Assembly: GCA_026724425.1 (NCBI GenBank)
Contig: JAIUCV010000284.1
Span: 806,001 to 870,000 of the forward strand
Origin: Erythrophleum ivorense
Taxonomy: Eukaryota; Streptophyta; Magnoliopsida; Fabales; Fabaceae
Length of the DNA stretch: 64,000 nt
Direction of reading: 5' to 3'
In this document: positions 1 to 12,559 of the stretch, one piece after another
Layout of the letters: every line of letters starts with the position of its first letter
Numbering within the stretch: the stretch's first letter is position 1
Made by a program: the position numbers and the translations under genes
The notes under the pieces: generated by a model
The model's database searches: none
Told to the model about the DNA's origin: nothing
The model's input: the letters and a program-made list of their open reading frames with translations, nothing else

Positions 1-163
1 GCTTTATATTTGACAACTTATGTAGCTGCTATAAAACTTTGAAATGATAAATATATACAAATTGGTAGGTGGATATATTGGACATGATAATATATCTATG
101 CTACCTTTATTTTTTTTGTAAATTTTTAGACATAGATAGTACCTTTCTAGATTGCATAACACC
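1..163. other. AT-rich flank left of the first LTR
   Basis: No gene or element is recognised here. The last five bases (159-163, acacc) are the left copy of the target-site duplication of the solo LTR that follows; the right copy is at 6850-6854. Confidence 0.6.
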
Positions 164-3100
164 TGTAATACCATATATATATAACCCCATTCTTGGCATT
201 CATAAGCTCCATATCATCATGTTTATAAGAGCACATGGAAAAGGAGCTAACAATAATGGGTTTAATCACATTACGTTATGCTTAAAAATTCACAATTAGT
301 GTCACGTGGACCGTGTGGGTTCATATCATGAATCTTTATATTTAAATACATCATTACTACTCATTTGCATCACAAAATCTTGCTCATGACTCAAGAAAAC
401 CAAAATGGAGCATAAATTGAAGTTATTGAATTTCGGCGAGATTTGCCTTCATTCTGTCCAAAATTTTGGAAAATCATAACTAAATCTAAAAAAATTAAAA
501 TCATGTAATCTTGGTCATTCTAGAAATATTGGTATGTCTAATTTATGCTAAAAATATATACAAGTCATAACATCCCACACACAGAGCGTTTGACACATGA
601 AATCATCTAGAGGTCAGACTGGGTCCTGATGCTGTCACAGTTTACTGATATGAATTTCAAAAGTATCCAATTAATTCCAAAAAATTCCAATTTGAGTGAA
701 TGATACCAATCCAAAAATCTGAGGATGTTAGCTAGAAGGGAAAAATCATCCAGACTAGTTCAAGCTTACCGAGACCCTAAATTTCAATCAAACAGTGACT
801 AAGGTTTGGTTGGACGCCTGACACTGGACTGAATCTTTGAAAACTTATATCTCCCTCTCTAGACATCCAAATGGGGTGATTCTAGTTGAAGCAATTCACT
901 TATGAACTCTAGTTTCTGCCTATAAAAGTGCATGGAAATTGGACTTCATTTGGCCCCTGAGTGACAGAAAAACAATTCAGACCTAATGGAACAGTACAAC
1001 AGACCTTTTCAAGAATTTTGGCCAACTTTGAAAATTTATCAAATATTCTCTAGACCTCCAAAAATTATGATCTTTAAAGAAAGCTCTTACTAAGACCTAA
1101 TTCCATGTAAAATTTCAGACAAATACTAACTCATTTGGCTAAAAAGTGACATAGGATTCTGTAATGGTCAAATTTGGCTCCATATGAGGTACCAAACTTG
1201 CCAAATGGTCTTCCCTTGGTGTTGGCACCTTTTGGGCAAGTCTAAAAGCATATTTAAGACTTGTGTGAGCTGCCCAAATGGTCCCAAATCTCATACATCT
1301 TATTTTGGCCATTCAACCCTCACTTATACACATATTCATCAAACTTTAAATTCTCATTCTATAGCCTTACATACTCAAAACATGGGCTAGTGATCATATA
1401 TCATAATTATACATCTAACATCACATAATAGTGTATTTACACATGTCTCAATGTTCATAGTACATATACAACCTCATATACATGATGAACCATCATTATG
1501 GTTCCAAAATCAACCAAACAAGATACAAGGTTGTCAATCTCTCTTCCTCATCGTTTTTGGCTCCCTTCACCGTAATTGCTTGGTCCACCTAGCATGTTAG
1601 ATCATTGGAGAGGAGGGGATGAGATTCAAAGAATTCCAATAGCTCATCTTCCATTCAATCACACATAATATGTGTAACACCATAAATTCTAGCTCATTTT
1701 ATATCATTCATAGGCTTTACATCATCATTCCTATGAGAGTATATGAAAGAGAGAGTGAAAATAATATGCTTATTTGCATTACATCATACTTCAAAATTTT
1801 GCAATTGGTGTCACGTGGACTGTGTGAGCTCATGCTATGCATCCTCATATTTAATTACATCATTACAACTCATTTGCATCACAAAAATATGCCTAAAATT
1901 CATGGGAACCGAATTGAAATGTGGAATAAAGAGTTTCATTCTCGGCTAGAATTGCTCCACTTTCTGTCCAAACTTTGGAAAATCATAACTAAATCTAAAA
2001 AAATCAAAATTATACAATCTTAGTCATTCTGGGAAGCTATAGATATCTACTTCACACTAAAAATATTTCTAGATCATAAAATCTATCACAAAGGACGTTT
2101 GACATCTGAAAAGGTCTAGAGGTTGTTGCTTTCTGGGCTGCTGTTTCAGATTACTGATACAAACTTCTAAAATTCGTAACTAATTTTATAAAAATCTAAA
2201 TCACACAAATTCGATCATTATAGAAAGATACAAATGTTAAATTTATGTTAAAAATAATTCCAAAATGAAACCAATACATTTAGCTATTAGAAATCTATGG
2301 AATAGTGAATGGACTCCTAGGGAGCCACTGTTACTGATAGCCAACTTCAAAAATGCATAACTCTTTGCTCATACCTCCAAATGAGGTGATCTCAGTGTCA
2401 CAAAAATTTTATGACCACTAGTTTATGCCTATAAAATTTCACAAGCATTGGACATCATTTTCCCATCGGATGACACATAATACAAATCTGCCAGTGTGAA
2501 CAGTGCATATACCAGAATTAATAGAAAATCCTAACTTTGAAAATTCATCAAATATTCTCTAGACCTTCGAAAATTATGTTCTTTAGCTTTCCAAAAAGCT
2601 CTCAATGAGACCTAATTGCATGAAAAATCTCAGATCAAGACTAACTCATTTGGACAAAAAGTGACTTAAGGTTCCATAATGGTCAATTTTGGCTCCATAT
2701 AGGGTACCAAAGTTGCCAAATGGATTTCCCTTGATCTTGGCACCTTTTGGGCAAGTCCAAAAGTACATTTAAGACTTGTGTGAGCTGCCCAAATGGTTCC
2801 AAACCTCATACATCTCATTTTGGCCTTCTCACCCACACTTATGCACATTTACATCAAACTTCTAAATTACATAATTTGACATTACATACTCAAATTGTAT
2901 TCTAAAGCTCATACATCATATCCATAGTTATAAACACCACATAATTGCATATTTATACATGTCTCAAGGTTCATAACACATTTACAACATCATATACATC
3001 AAGAGACACAATTATGGTTTTAAAATGGCTAAAGCTAGACATAAACTTGTCATTCTTCCTTCTTCATTGATGTTGGCTCCCTTCACCATAGTTACTTGGT

Positions 3101-6100
3101 CACCTAGTATGTTAGATCATTGGAGAGGAGGAAATGAGATTCAAAGAATCCCAATAGCTCATCTCCCATTCAATCATACATAATATGTGCAAAGCAAGCT
3201 TTACAAATGCATGCATGGAAAAATAAAAGTTATGGACATTTTAAAAGCAAACTTGGCATATGAACAATTCATACAAGACATCCAAGAGTGCACCAAGTGC
3301 TTGGATTGGCCTCACACTCCTCCTCATGAATTTTGGACTTGTCTCACCCTTTCTTTAAGCACTTTGGACTCAACCATACTCTTGGGAGCTCACTTTGCTT
3401 TTGGGAGACTCTTCACTTTGTCTCAACCAAGCTCAAGGGTTCTTGATTCATCCTCACCAAAGGGAAGAGTTCTTGGCCTCTCTACACTTAAGCAAACTCA
3501 TACAAACATCATGTGCTCATTTGAAACATAACATGGCATCAAGGATCATGGAATATAAAGGCATGCTAGCATACTTTTCATAGCTTGAAAATGCACATAC
3601 ACACATTCTAAAACAAGCTAAACACACATCCATGCATGAGAGAAAGTGGAGAGAGCTACCTTGTGCAAATCTACACACTTTTCTCCTCGGATTTACCTCC
3701 TTTGCCTTGGATATACACCTACAATTTGGTGGAGATGGTTTCTCTTGGACTAGACATGATTTAAGGGAGCTAATTAGGTTCATGAAACATATTCTAAAGC
3801 TATACAATTTGCTTAAGCCCTAAATTACTCTATAGGCTTCATTATGGTCCATAATGGTGCCTAATGAAGTAACACTCCTCAAATAACTTCTAGGCCTCAT
3901 TCTTTCCTCTAAATTATGATTCTTGACTCCTTTTAAGCCTCTTGGAGCCACCACACCATTAAAACAAAGGGCCTAGTACCATGTTGCTACTTTAGGTCAT
4001 AATATGAAACCTATGACCCCAATTCACTTTCTTTGAGTTCTAAATTTTTTTCAAGGTCTCCTCTTATATTCATTCACCATATATGACTCGAAAATGGCCT
4101 TAGAAAAATTTGAAACTCTCCCTAGCTAGGTGAACTTGCTTAGGCCGAGACTATGGGTGCATTGGCCTTCCATGGAGTTCTCTTTGTTTTCTTGAAGGAG
4201 GAAGCATGTGGGGAGACTCTTAGGGATCTTAGGAGCATGTTTTAACATTCAATTAAGCCTAAAAATATTCATATAAAATCAAATTTGCAAGGGAGCATTT
4301 GGATCCCTAATGATTCCATCTTGTTTCCTAATGCTCCTTTCTTGATTCTATTGGTTCATTCTTAATCCTTGCCATCTAAAACCTCTAATCCCTCCATGAA
4401 TTGGGCTGAAAATAGCCTCTAAGAATTGGGCTCATGGTGCCCAAATTCGTGCAAGAGGAAGGGGGAGGGAGAAACTACCAAAGAATGAAAGTTTTACCTT
4501 ATTTTTTTGCTTTTCTTTCTTGCTCTTTGCCTTCTTTGGGCTCCTTACTTGATTTTCGAAATTTCCCCTCTGTTCTCCCGTCAAAACAGCCCTCAAAACT
4601 TCAGAAAAATCATGGAGAAGAAGAGGGAAAAAGAGGAGAAAAGATTGGTGGAGAGAAAGCATGAAAAACAAGCAAATTTTCATCCCTAAAGACTTGAATT
4701 TTTTCTCCTTCTTCTCTTCCCTTGGTGCGCCACTTTCAAATCTATTTCAGACCAGAAAAATGTCAATGGAGAGGAAGGAGAAGGGCTGGACGTGATTTAA
4801 AAAGAAAAAGGGTAAAGTCAACATACTTTTTTAATTTTTCATTTTAGTCCCTAATCCATGGTTTGTCCGTTTGATCTCATTTTAACTCCTTTTCAAAATA
4901 CATATTTTCCATCATATTCCTTGGGTTCTTAATCATAATAATTGCCTTTGGAATCACTCAAAAAGGATTTGAAACCATTCTGAACCGTTCGATCAAAGTT
5001 TCAGTCAACCGATAGCCGAAATCGCTCACCGGAAGGGTTTCAACTGTTCTAGGGGTTCCCATGGTATTTAGGGCCTTTGAGAACCTTGGAAAGTTCAAAA
5101 TTTTCATTTAAAAAACCCTCCTGTGAGTTTTTAAAATTTTTCAAAAATTACAAAAATGCCCCTCTTCCTTGGGCAAATTTTCTAAGCTCTTTTGGCTTTG
5201 GTTTCTGAGCATCTTAAATCTTAAATCCTCATTTTCTAATATTTAAAATTTTATCATAATTTTAGTTAGTCCCAATTCCTTCTATTTCGGAGACTTCCTT
5301 TTGTATTTGGCCTATTTTTGACGTTTACAGAGAAACCGAACATTGCGTTTCTCATGTTTATGGAGAGACTGGATGTTACAATATGTACAAAGCAAGCTTT
5401 TCAAATACATGTATGAAAAAATAAAAGTCATGGACATTTTCAAAGCAACCTTGGCATGTGAATCAATCATACCAAACATTCAAGAGTTCCCCAAGTGTTT
5501 GGATTGGCCTTACACTTCTTTTCATGGATTTTGGACTTGCCTCATCCATTCTTTAAGAGCTTTGGACTCAACCATACTCCTAGGAGCCCACTTTGCTCTT
5601 AGGAGACTCTTTGCTATGTCTCAACCAAGTTCAAGGGTTCTTGGCTCATCCTCACCAAAGGGAAGAGTTTTTGGCCTCTTCTCACTCAAGCAAATTCATA
5701 CAAATATCATAGATTCATTTAAAATATAACATGGCATCAAGGATCATGGAATAAAAGGCATGCTAGCATACTTTTCTTAACTTAAAAATACACATACACA
5801 CATTCTAAAATAAGCTAAACACATCCATGCATGAGAGAAGGTGGAGAGAGCTACTTTGCACAATTTCACACACTTTTTCCTTAGCTTTCAAGCCTACTCT
5901 TTCGGCCACACACCCACAATTTGGTGGAGATAATTTCTCTTGACCTAGATACAATTTATGGGAGCCAATTAGGTCCATGAAACATATTCTAAGGCTACAT
6001 CACTTGATTAAACACTAGATTGCTCTATAGGCTCCATTATGGTCCATAATCACACCTAATGAAGCAACACCCATCAAATGACTTCTAGGCCTCATTCTTT

Positions 6101-6849
6101 CTTTTCAATTATGATTCTTGACTCCTTTTAAACCTCGTGGAGTCATTACATCATTAAAACAAAGGGCCTAGCATCATGTTGCTTCTTTAGGTCCTAATAT
6201 GGAACCTATGGCACCGATTCACTTTCTTTGAGTTCTAAATTTTTTCCAAGGCCTCTACTTATCTTCACTCATCACATATGACTCAAGAATGGCCTTAGAA
6301 AAATTTAAAACTCTCTCTAGTTATAGAAACTTGCCTAGGTCGAGACTATGGGGGGAAGAAGAGTTCATGGTCTTCTTGATTTTTCCTTGATAGGAGACAC
6401 ACTTGGGAGGCTTCCTAGAGGTCTTAGGAGCTCAATCAAATACTCACACATGCAAAGAAACTCATATATCAAATCAGTTTTTACAATCCCTTCAAATGCA
6501 CTACACTTTTTCTACTTAGAGTTCATTGGTTTTTCTTGCAATTTCTTTGCTTTCTTGGATGGGAGGTGCATGTGGGAAGCTCTTTAGGGGTCTTAGGAAC
6601 TCATACAAACATTCACATAGGCTTAGGAACTCTTAGATAAAATCATATTTTTGTCTATGTCTTTGAATCCCTAACTTCCCATTCTTGGTTCTCTTTTGCT
6701 TAATTAATTCCACTTGTATCTTCCTAATCTTTATTTTTCTATTATTTAAAATTTTATCCAAATTTTATTTAGCGTTGAATCGCTCATCTCAAAGGACTTG
6801 CTTTGAAAACTGACTCAGTTTGGTGTTTTACGAAAAATTGGACGTTACA
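164..6849 (-). mobile_element. Family A solo LTR, interrupted by a nested solo LTR
   Basis: This is an LTR in minus orientation. Its left end (TGTAATACCATATATATA, from 164) is the reverse complement of the 3' end of the complete element's LTR at 38430-38476. Its right end (ggacgttaca, 6840-6849) is the reverse complement of that LTR's 5' start. The flanks carry a perfect 5-bp duplication, acacc at 159-163 and 6850-6854. No internal domain, primer site or polypurine tract lies inside, so I read it as a solo LTR left by LTR-LTR recombination. Without the nested copy at 1673-5385 it is about 2.97 kb, roughly 0.8 kb shorter than the complete element's LTRs. The missing part appears to be internal, around 6.3-6.7 kb. 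Short open frames inside (for example 6348-6587) are chance frames of LTR sequence. Confidence 0.88.
1673..5380 (-). mobile_element. Family A solo LTR nested in the 164-6849 LTR
   Basis: This is a 3708-bp LTR in minus orientation, starting TGTAACACC at 1673 and ending ggatgttaca at 5380. It has a perfect 5-bp target duplication, atatg, at 1668-1672 and 5381-5385. Joining the two flanks restores the host LTR motif: '...cacacataatatg' on the left and 'tacaaagcaagctttt' on the right match the uninterrupted stretch at 3170-3205 of this same copy. The length is close to the LTRs of the complete element. No coding domain is present. It inserted after the outer LTR was already in place. Confidence 0.9.
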
Positions 6850-7092
6850 ACACCAAATTGCAAAGTTTTTATATATAATTGTAAAAGCAATGGGGAGTTC
6901 ATCTAATGGCCAAATGAATTAGATTTTGGTGGTGACTCTTTAATAATTTAAACAAGTAAACATCAAAATATATCTACCCAAGAAAAAAGAAAAAATAATA
7001 TATATATATATATGTAGGTAAATTGATATTGCATCTCATTGGAATCTGTAGGCTCTAATAATAAGTAGCCAATTTTCTATATCATAAGAAAT

Positions 7093-7436
7093 TTTGACAA
7101 AATATGGTATATTCGCATTAATGGTTCTTATTAAACTTAGCATTTTAAAAAGCCAATGCTTTTTGAATTTTTAAAATTTTAGATATTATTTTATCTTTTT
7201 TGTACATTAATAGTTTTTATTATATATATAAATTTATATGATTTTTAGACTTTTTTTATATGTTTTGTACTTCATTGCTTTTTGAAATTTATAAAAACAA
7301 ATCTTGACAAAATATGGCATATTGGCATTAATGGTTCTTATTAAACTTATCATTTTAAAAAGCTAATGCTTTTTAAATTTTTTTACTGTCACATATTATT
7401 TTCACTTTTTTGTGCATTAATAGTTTTTATTAGATA
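7093..7436. repeat. Direct repeat, period about 210 bp
   Basis: The stretch starting ttgacaaaatatggtatatt (about 7093-7226) recurs as ttgacaaaatatggcatatt (about 7303-7436) with roughly 85-90% identity by eye. Both copies then run through 'cattaatggttcttattaaa' and 'tgcattaatagtttttatta'. This is a local tandem duplication. Confidence 0.75.
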
Positions 7437-7618
7437 ATTATTATATCTATATATATATATTATTTTAAAACATTTTTTTCATTATTTATATAATATAACA
7501 TTTAAAAATTTATTTTATTATTACTTATTACATAATTAATTAATTTAAATTTCTTATTAACCTGAAATAAGATTATTAATTATTCAATAATAATATTTAC
7601 TATTAATTTGTTTACCAA

Positions 7619-7775
7619 GTATTAATGATTTGTATTGTATGATGACTTTTATCATTGCTGGATACCTGCTGCTTCATCATATGTATCTTCTCTTAAAGTA
7701 TTAATGATTTTTATCAAAGTATGGTAGTCTCATGCATTTCTACTTCATTATGCGCATCTTCTCTTAAAGCATTCT
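7619..7775. repeat. Short direct repeat, period about 70-80 bp
   Basis: 'tattaatgattt' followed by 'cttcatcatatgtatcttct' and 'cttaaagtatt' is repeated as 'tattaatgattt' followed by 'cttcattatgcgcatcttct' and 'cttaaagcatt'. It lies just right of the 210-bp repeat. Confidence 0.6.
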
Positions 7776-8521
7776 TTGTCATTACCAATACGAGAAAAGG
7801 AGATGGGATGATCTTGTGTCTTATTCCATTTTTTTGGTTTATTTTCTTTTACTTTTTAATTTTACTAAATCCTAACACATTTGGGACTTACCAAATCTTA
7901 GGTTGGACTTGCGTATTGGATTTGGTTTATTAAAAAGGTCATACAAAATTAAATCACAAAAAATTTTCAATTTTTCTTTTATTATTATTATTATTGTTGT
8001 TAAAATATATTTCTTGTTATGATTACTTATTCCATGTCTATTATTAGTTTTTAATTAATAAGATAACTTATAAATTTGGCTAAAAATAAATAAAAATATA
8101 TTTAATAATTGATATATAAATAAATAATTAGCTTAAGTTATAACTATATTATTTAAAATTATTTAAATTACATTAATATTATTTTCTAAAGATAATTATT
8201 ACAATTTAATAAATAATTATAATATAATTATCTCTTTGGTTTATTTTTCATTTTTTTGGATGATGATATAATGCCTAAAACTAGATAAAGAATAATTTAA
8301 AAAAATTCAGAAATTATATTACTAAAATTATTCATCCACTTCATTGCATCTATTAGACAAAAATAAAAAACAAACATTATTCCTTCAGTATTTGAAGGAA
8401 GATACCACATCTCTTTCTCTAATGAAGTTTATCGTAACATCATTTCTCACTTTCCTTTCCTTGTTCTCGCTACACACTTCTTTTATTAAACAAAAAGAGA
8501 GAAAATGAGGCATGCAAATTT

Positions 8522-8549
8522 GAAGAAGAAAAGAAGAAGAAGAAGAAGC
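8522..8549. repeat. GAA-rich simple repeat
   Basis: A run of gaa/aga triplets (gaagaagaaaagaagaagaa...). It is a microsatellite-like stretch with no coding context. Confidence 0.7.
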
Positions 8550-8837
8550 ATAGCTAAATGAAGAAAGAAGAGAGAAGTATGGGTGTTAATGAGTATTGGA
8601 GAAGATAATACATATATAATTTGTGGTTAAATGAAATGGAAAAGATAATATTTAAGATTAAATTAGTTTTCTTGGCCATTTCTATAAAATTATTTTAATT
8701 AAATATGATGTATATATTTATATACATATATATATGTAATTTTAAACAGACATTATCATATAATATTAAATTATAAATAAACAAATTTTCAGTATGCCAT
8801 ATTTTTCAAATTGAATTGATAATTGAACTAGAGATAA

Positions 8838-9326
8838 CCTTTAGCGGCAACAATATTCATCGTCACTACAAGATTGGCACAAGTATTTTAAGATTTTCAA
8901 AAAATTATGGAAATGTTTTAGTGGCGACTAAGTCGTCACTAAATGTCAATTTTAGTGGCAACTGTGCTTTGTCGCCACTAAAAATGACATTTATTGGTGA
9001 CTATGGTCGCCACTAAAACTTTTGCATAATTTCTAAATGGATTTATGTATAGGTTTTAAGTTGCGACCAATGTGTCACCACTAAATGACTGTTTTTTGTG
9101 GCGTCGTTGTTATCCTTGCTACTAAATGTATTTAGCTGCAACAATGAGCTTGCTGCTAAAAAGTTTTAGTAACAACTTTTTTGGGTCGCCACTAAAAATT
9201 TTGGTGAAACTCATTGTAACATTATAGCAACAACTTTTAGTGACAACCTAGTAGTGTCGCCGCTAAATCCATACTTTTAGTGATGACTTTTTGTGGTCGC
9301 CACTAAAAGTCTCTTTTTTTGTAGTG
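8838..9326. mobile_element. CACTA-like transposon end with subterminal repeats
   Basis: The right edge is tttttttgtagtg (9314-9326), the reverse complement of CACTACAAAAAAA, the terminal sequence typical of CACTA (En/Spm) transposons. Inwards lie many alternating short motifs of the types gtcgccactaaaa and tagtggcgac on both strands, as in CACTA subterminal regions. A possible left terminus, CACTACAAGATTGG, is at 8864, but related motifs continue to about 8838 and the neighbouring triplets (cgt / aaa) do not form a target duplication. It may be a short deletion derivative or a truncated end. The same array occurs at 42240-42587. No transposase is visible. Confidence 0.6.
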
Positions 9327-11704
9327 AAAGCTTAGGATGTTCCCTAACAACCATAAAAATTTCAGATCAAAATAAAATCATTTGGCCCATGAAATTTAAT
9401 GGAACAATGATTTGGGTCTAGAGGACATTCTACAATAATCTAAAAACTTTTAAAATTTATATCTCTCTTTATAGAGCTTCAAATTGCGTGCTATTAATAG
9501 CTATGGAAAGCTTAGGATGTCTATTATATTCTTGTAAAATTTCATGATTATGGGACTTCATTTGGCCTATGAATGATACCAAAAAGTAAACTGATCATAT
9601 GAACTGTAACAGTGACAATTTCTATATAATTTGGCCAACTTTGAAAAATCATAATAAATTTTCTAGAACTCCAAAAATAGTGCTTTTTTAATATATGAAA
9701 AGCCCTAGATGAGATTTATATTCTTGCCAAATTTCATACACAAATTCATCTATTTAGTTAGTTTATGGTTCGGGTTAAGAATATGGCAAAGTTTGGGACC
9801 ATAATAGGGTCAAATTGCACCAAATAGCCTTCTAAACATACCATAACCATTTGAGTATGTCCAAAAGTATAAATATAGCATATAGAAGCATTTAAAATGG
9901 TCCAAATCATCATGGAGTTCAAATTCAATATCCTACTTACATATATACACATTCATGTTAAGGCTCCAAAATGCCAAAATCATACATTCTCATACATATG
10001 GCTCCAAATTTGAATCATACACCATATTTACATATTTTTACAAGTGCTCAAGGGTTTACCACTCATAAACAACTTATACATACATACTTTGACATCAATA
10101 TACATCAAAAACTATCTTATTACCAAAGTAATACAATTTATGGTCCTTAGGCTTCACCTAGATATGGTTAGATGAAAAGTAAGGGAGAGTGAGATTCAAA
10201 GAATCCTAATAGCTCTTGCACCCTTTCAAGTAAGCATACAAGACATATATTCATGTCAAAGAATATAAATATGCACCAAACACTTCTAAGAATCATTCAA
10301 ATCATATTTTCCATGTCATATAAACATATCAAAGTTAAGAATAAGCTTTAGGGACTTTTGGTCTAACCTCACCCTATTATTTAGGACTTTTGGATTAGCC
10401 TCATCTACTTTCTAAGGATTTTTTACTTAGTGTCACTCATTTTTAAGACTTTTGATCTTGTCTCACTCATCCTTAAGGACTTTTGGCTTTACCTCACCTA
10501 TAAAGAACAATTTTACAATCAAAATGTAATTCAAGAAGCATATTGGTACCAAAGCAACAAACCAATAGAAAATGGTATGTCTCATAATTCAAATATAAGC
10601 ATTCAATAAGAATTGTACAACTAAGGAATGCACACAAGAAAGGATGGAGAGCTACCTTAGTTCAAAAAGCACAATTTCCTCTTTAATTCCTTATCTCTTT
10701 GACTTGGCCTCACACCCACACCTAGGAGGAACTTGATTTGCTTGGCCTAGACACATTAAACAAGGCACAAACACATCAATAGAACCATCTCTCCCTAATC
10801 TAATCAAACATAGGGAGAGAGAGGAGAACCAAGAAAAAGCACTTAGTTCATGGTTTCCTTACCTTATTTACAAGCTTTTCAAGAGAGCTTTTATATGCTT
10901 CCACTCTCTCCTTCTATCTCTCTCTTCCTCTTACTAAACCAACCATGAAAAATCTCCAAATGAATCATCAAAACCATGTGACAAGAGATTTAGTGAAGGA
11001 GAAGGCATGAAAAAGTAAGGAATTCTTACACTTTTTGGCTTGAATTTCCTTCTCCTTACTCCCTCACTTGGTGCTCCTCCTTGAGTAGGTCTTGAAAATG
11101 TTTTGGACTAGAGGAAACTCAGTTAAGAGGGTTAAATAGACTAGGCCATGATTTAAAGGGGCTAGAGGTTCATTTATGCACTTTTTCAAAATTCTAATTT
11201 AGTCCCTCGTCTTAGTTCTTTCCATTTAGGCTCATTTCAGCTCCATTTTTAGAACCATCTTTTCCATTATAAAATTTGGGTCCTTTAATTTATACAATGT
11301 CTTTGATTTCACTCAAATTGGATTTAAAAACTTATCAAATGATTCAGTCAAAGTTTTGGCCAACTAACACTCTAAAATTGAAACCGAAAGGGTTTTGACT
11401 ATTCTAAGGGTTCTTATAGTTTTTAGGACATTTAAGAACCCCAAAAAACCTAATTTTCCCATTCAAAGATCCCTCCTTGGATTTTTCTGAAAGTTCTCTA
11501 AAATTACAAAAATGTCACTAACCTCTGTAGCTTTCCTTTTAGCCATTTTGGCTCCAATTCTGGATTAATCTTAGGCTTTAATCCATATTTTAAAATGTTC
11601 TAATTAACATTATAGTCTCATTTAGACTTAATTTATCTTGCTTTAGGGTATTCCCATTTCAATTTATTGGTTTGAATTCAATTCCTGATTTACTGGTTAC
11701 CGCA
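9327..11704 (-). mobile_element. Family B LTR (3' LTR of a broken Gypsy element), truncated
   Basis: LTR-like sequence in minus orientation. The right edge at 11704 is the LTR start (TGCGGTAACC on the minus strand), lying directly beside a polypurine tract and a minus-strand pol remnant, so this is the element's 3' LTR. The middle is related to the plus-strand B copy at 42750-45958: compare the block around 10140-10220 with 44880-44960. The outer (left) end is missing, because the CACTA-like end at 8838-9326 abuts it. Blocks of family-A type (caaatggtttgg/ccaaatgg contexts, the gagattcaaagaatc palindrome at 10191) show that A and B share ancestry. Confidence 0.7.
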
Positions 11705-12559
11705 TTTCACCCCCCTAAAAACAAATTTTGTCCTTAAAATTTAAGATACGTACCTTAGCTAAAGAGTTAGGGATACCACTTCCTCATATCATTTTCCAAT
11801 TCCCAAGTTGCCTTCTTAGATGATAGACCCTTCCAAACCACTTTCACCAAAGGAATGTTCTTGTTTCTCAACTATTTAAGCTTGGCATTAACAATTCTCT
11901 CAAGTGTCACTACATAAGAAAGGTCATCCCGCAATTGAATATGCTCATATTCTATGACATGTGAGGGATCTGGTAAGTACTTTTTTAGTTGGGAGACATG
12001 AAAAACATCATGGATTTGGGTTAGGTTAGGAGGTAATTCAATACGGTAAGCCACATGTCCAATTCTATTAAGGATCTTAAATGGACCAATATACCTAAGA
12101 TTGAGCTTCCTTATCTTAATAGACTGACCTACACTTATAACTAGAGATACCCAAATGAATACATGGTCTCTAGTTTTAAACTCTAACAGCCTCTTTCTCT
12201 TATTGGCATAACTTTTTTGCCTACTCTTGGTCATAAGGAGTTTCTTTCTAATCAATTCTATCTATCTGGTGGTTTGGTCTACTATCTCAGGTCTTATGAA
12301 ACTCCTTTCACCTAGCTCAACCCAACACAGAGGGGATCTACACTTTCTACCATATATAGCCTTATAAGGGGCCATCTGGATACTAAAATGGTAACTGTTA
12401 TTTTATGCAAACTTAACTAATAGCAAATACATGTCTTAGTTATCCCTTATTTCTAGCACACACATCCTCAACATGTCATCCAGGGTCTAAATGGTTCTTT
12501 CAGTTGACCATTTGTCTAAGGGTGATATGTAGTACTAAACCACAATCTAGTCCCTAAAG
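11705..12559 (-). pseudogene. Gypsy integrase C-terminal part with polypurine tract
   Basis: On the minus strand, the open stretch 12255-11872 (127 codons) matches the integrase C-terminal region of the complete element (33996-34499) almost throughout. Shared landmarks are RKKLL..SRQKSYA, YIGPFKIL, HDVFHVSQLKKY and PDPSHVIEYE. From 12255 up to 12559 the match goes on with stops and changes, through the region that corresponds to about 33807-34100. Below 11872 the tail is degenerate and is followed by a polypurine tract (six C at 11710-11715 on the plus strand) and the LTR edge at 11704. This is the 3' end of an inactive Ty3/Gypsy pol. The gene is cut at 12559/12560 by an inserted LTR; further pieces lie at 15111-15178 and 22035-22978. 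Confidence 0.85.

Larger units (their letters stand above)
6855..8837. other. AT-rich non-coding region
   Basis: Very AT-rich DNA without a convincing gene. The 70-residue open frame at 7721-7933 has no recognisable motif. Contents: a direct duplication at 7093-7436, a shorter one at about 7619-7775, many TA-rich stretches (near 7000 and 8710-8740), and a GAA-rich simple repeat (8522-8549). It could be old host intergenic DNA or a decayed element. Confidence 0.6.

Noticed and set aside
3138..3150. GATTC-AAA-GAATC as a heat-shock element
   Set aside because: The TTC and GAA cores are three bases apart; the heat-shock consensus needs two, and other copies use other spacers.
3187..3531. Recurring frames such as 3187-3531, 5343-5729, 56247-56555 and 58790-59110 with similar translations
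   Set aside because: They are the same LTR block read in the same frame in several A copies. Lengths, starts and stops vary and nothing suggests a protein.
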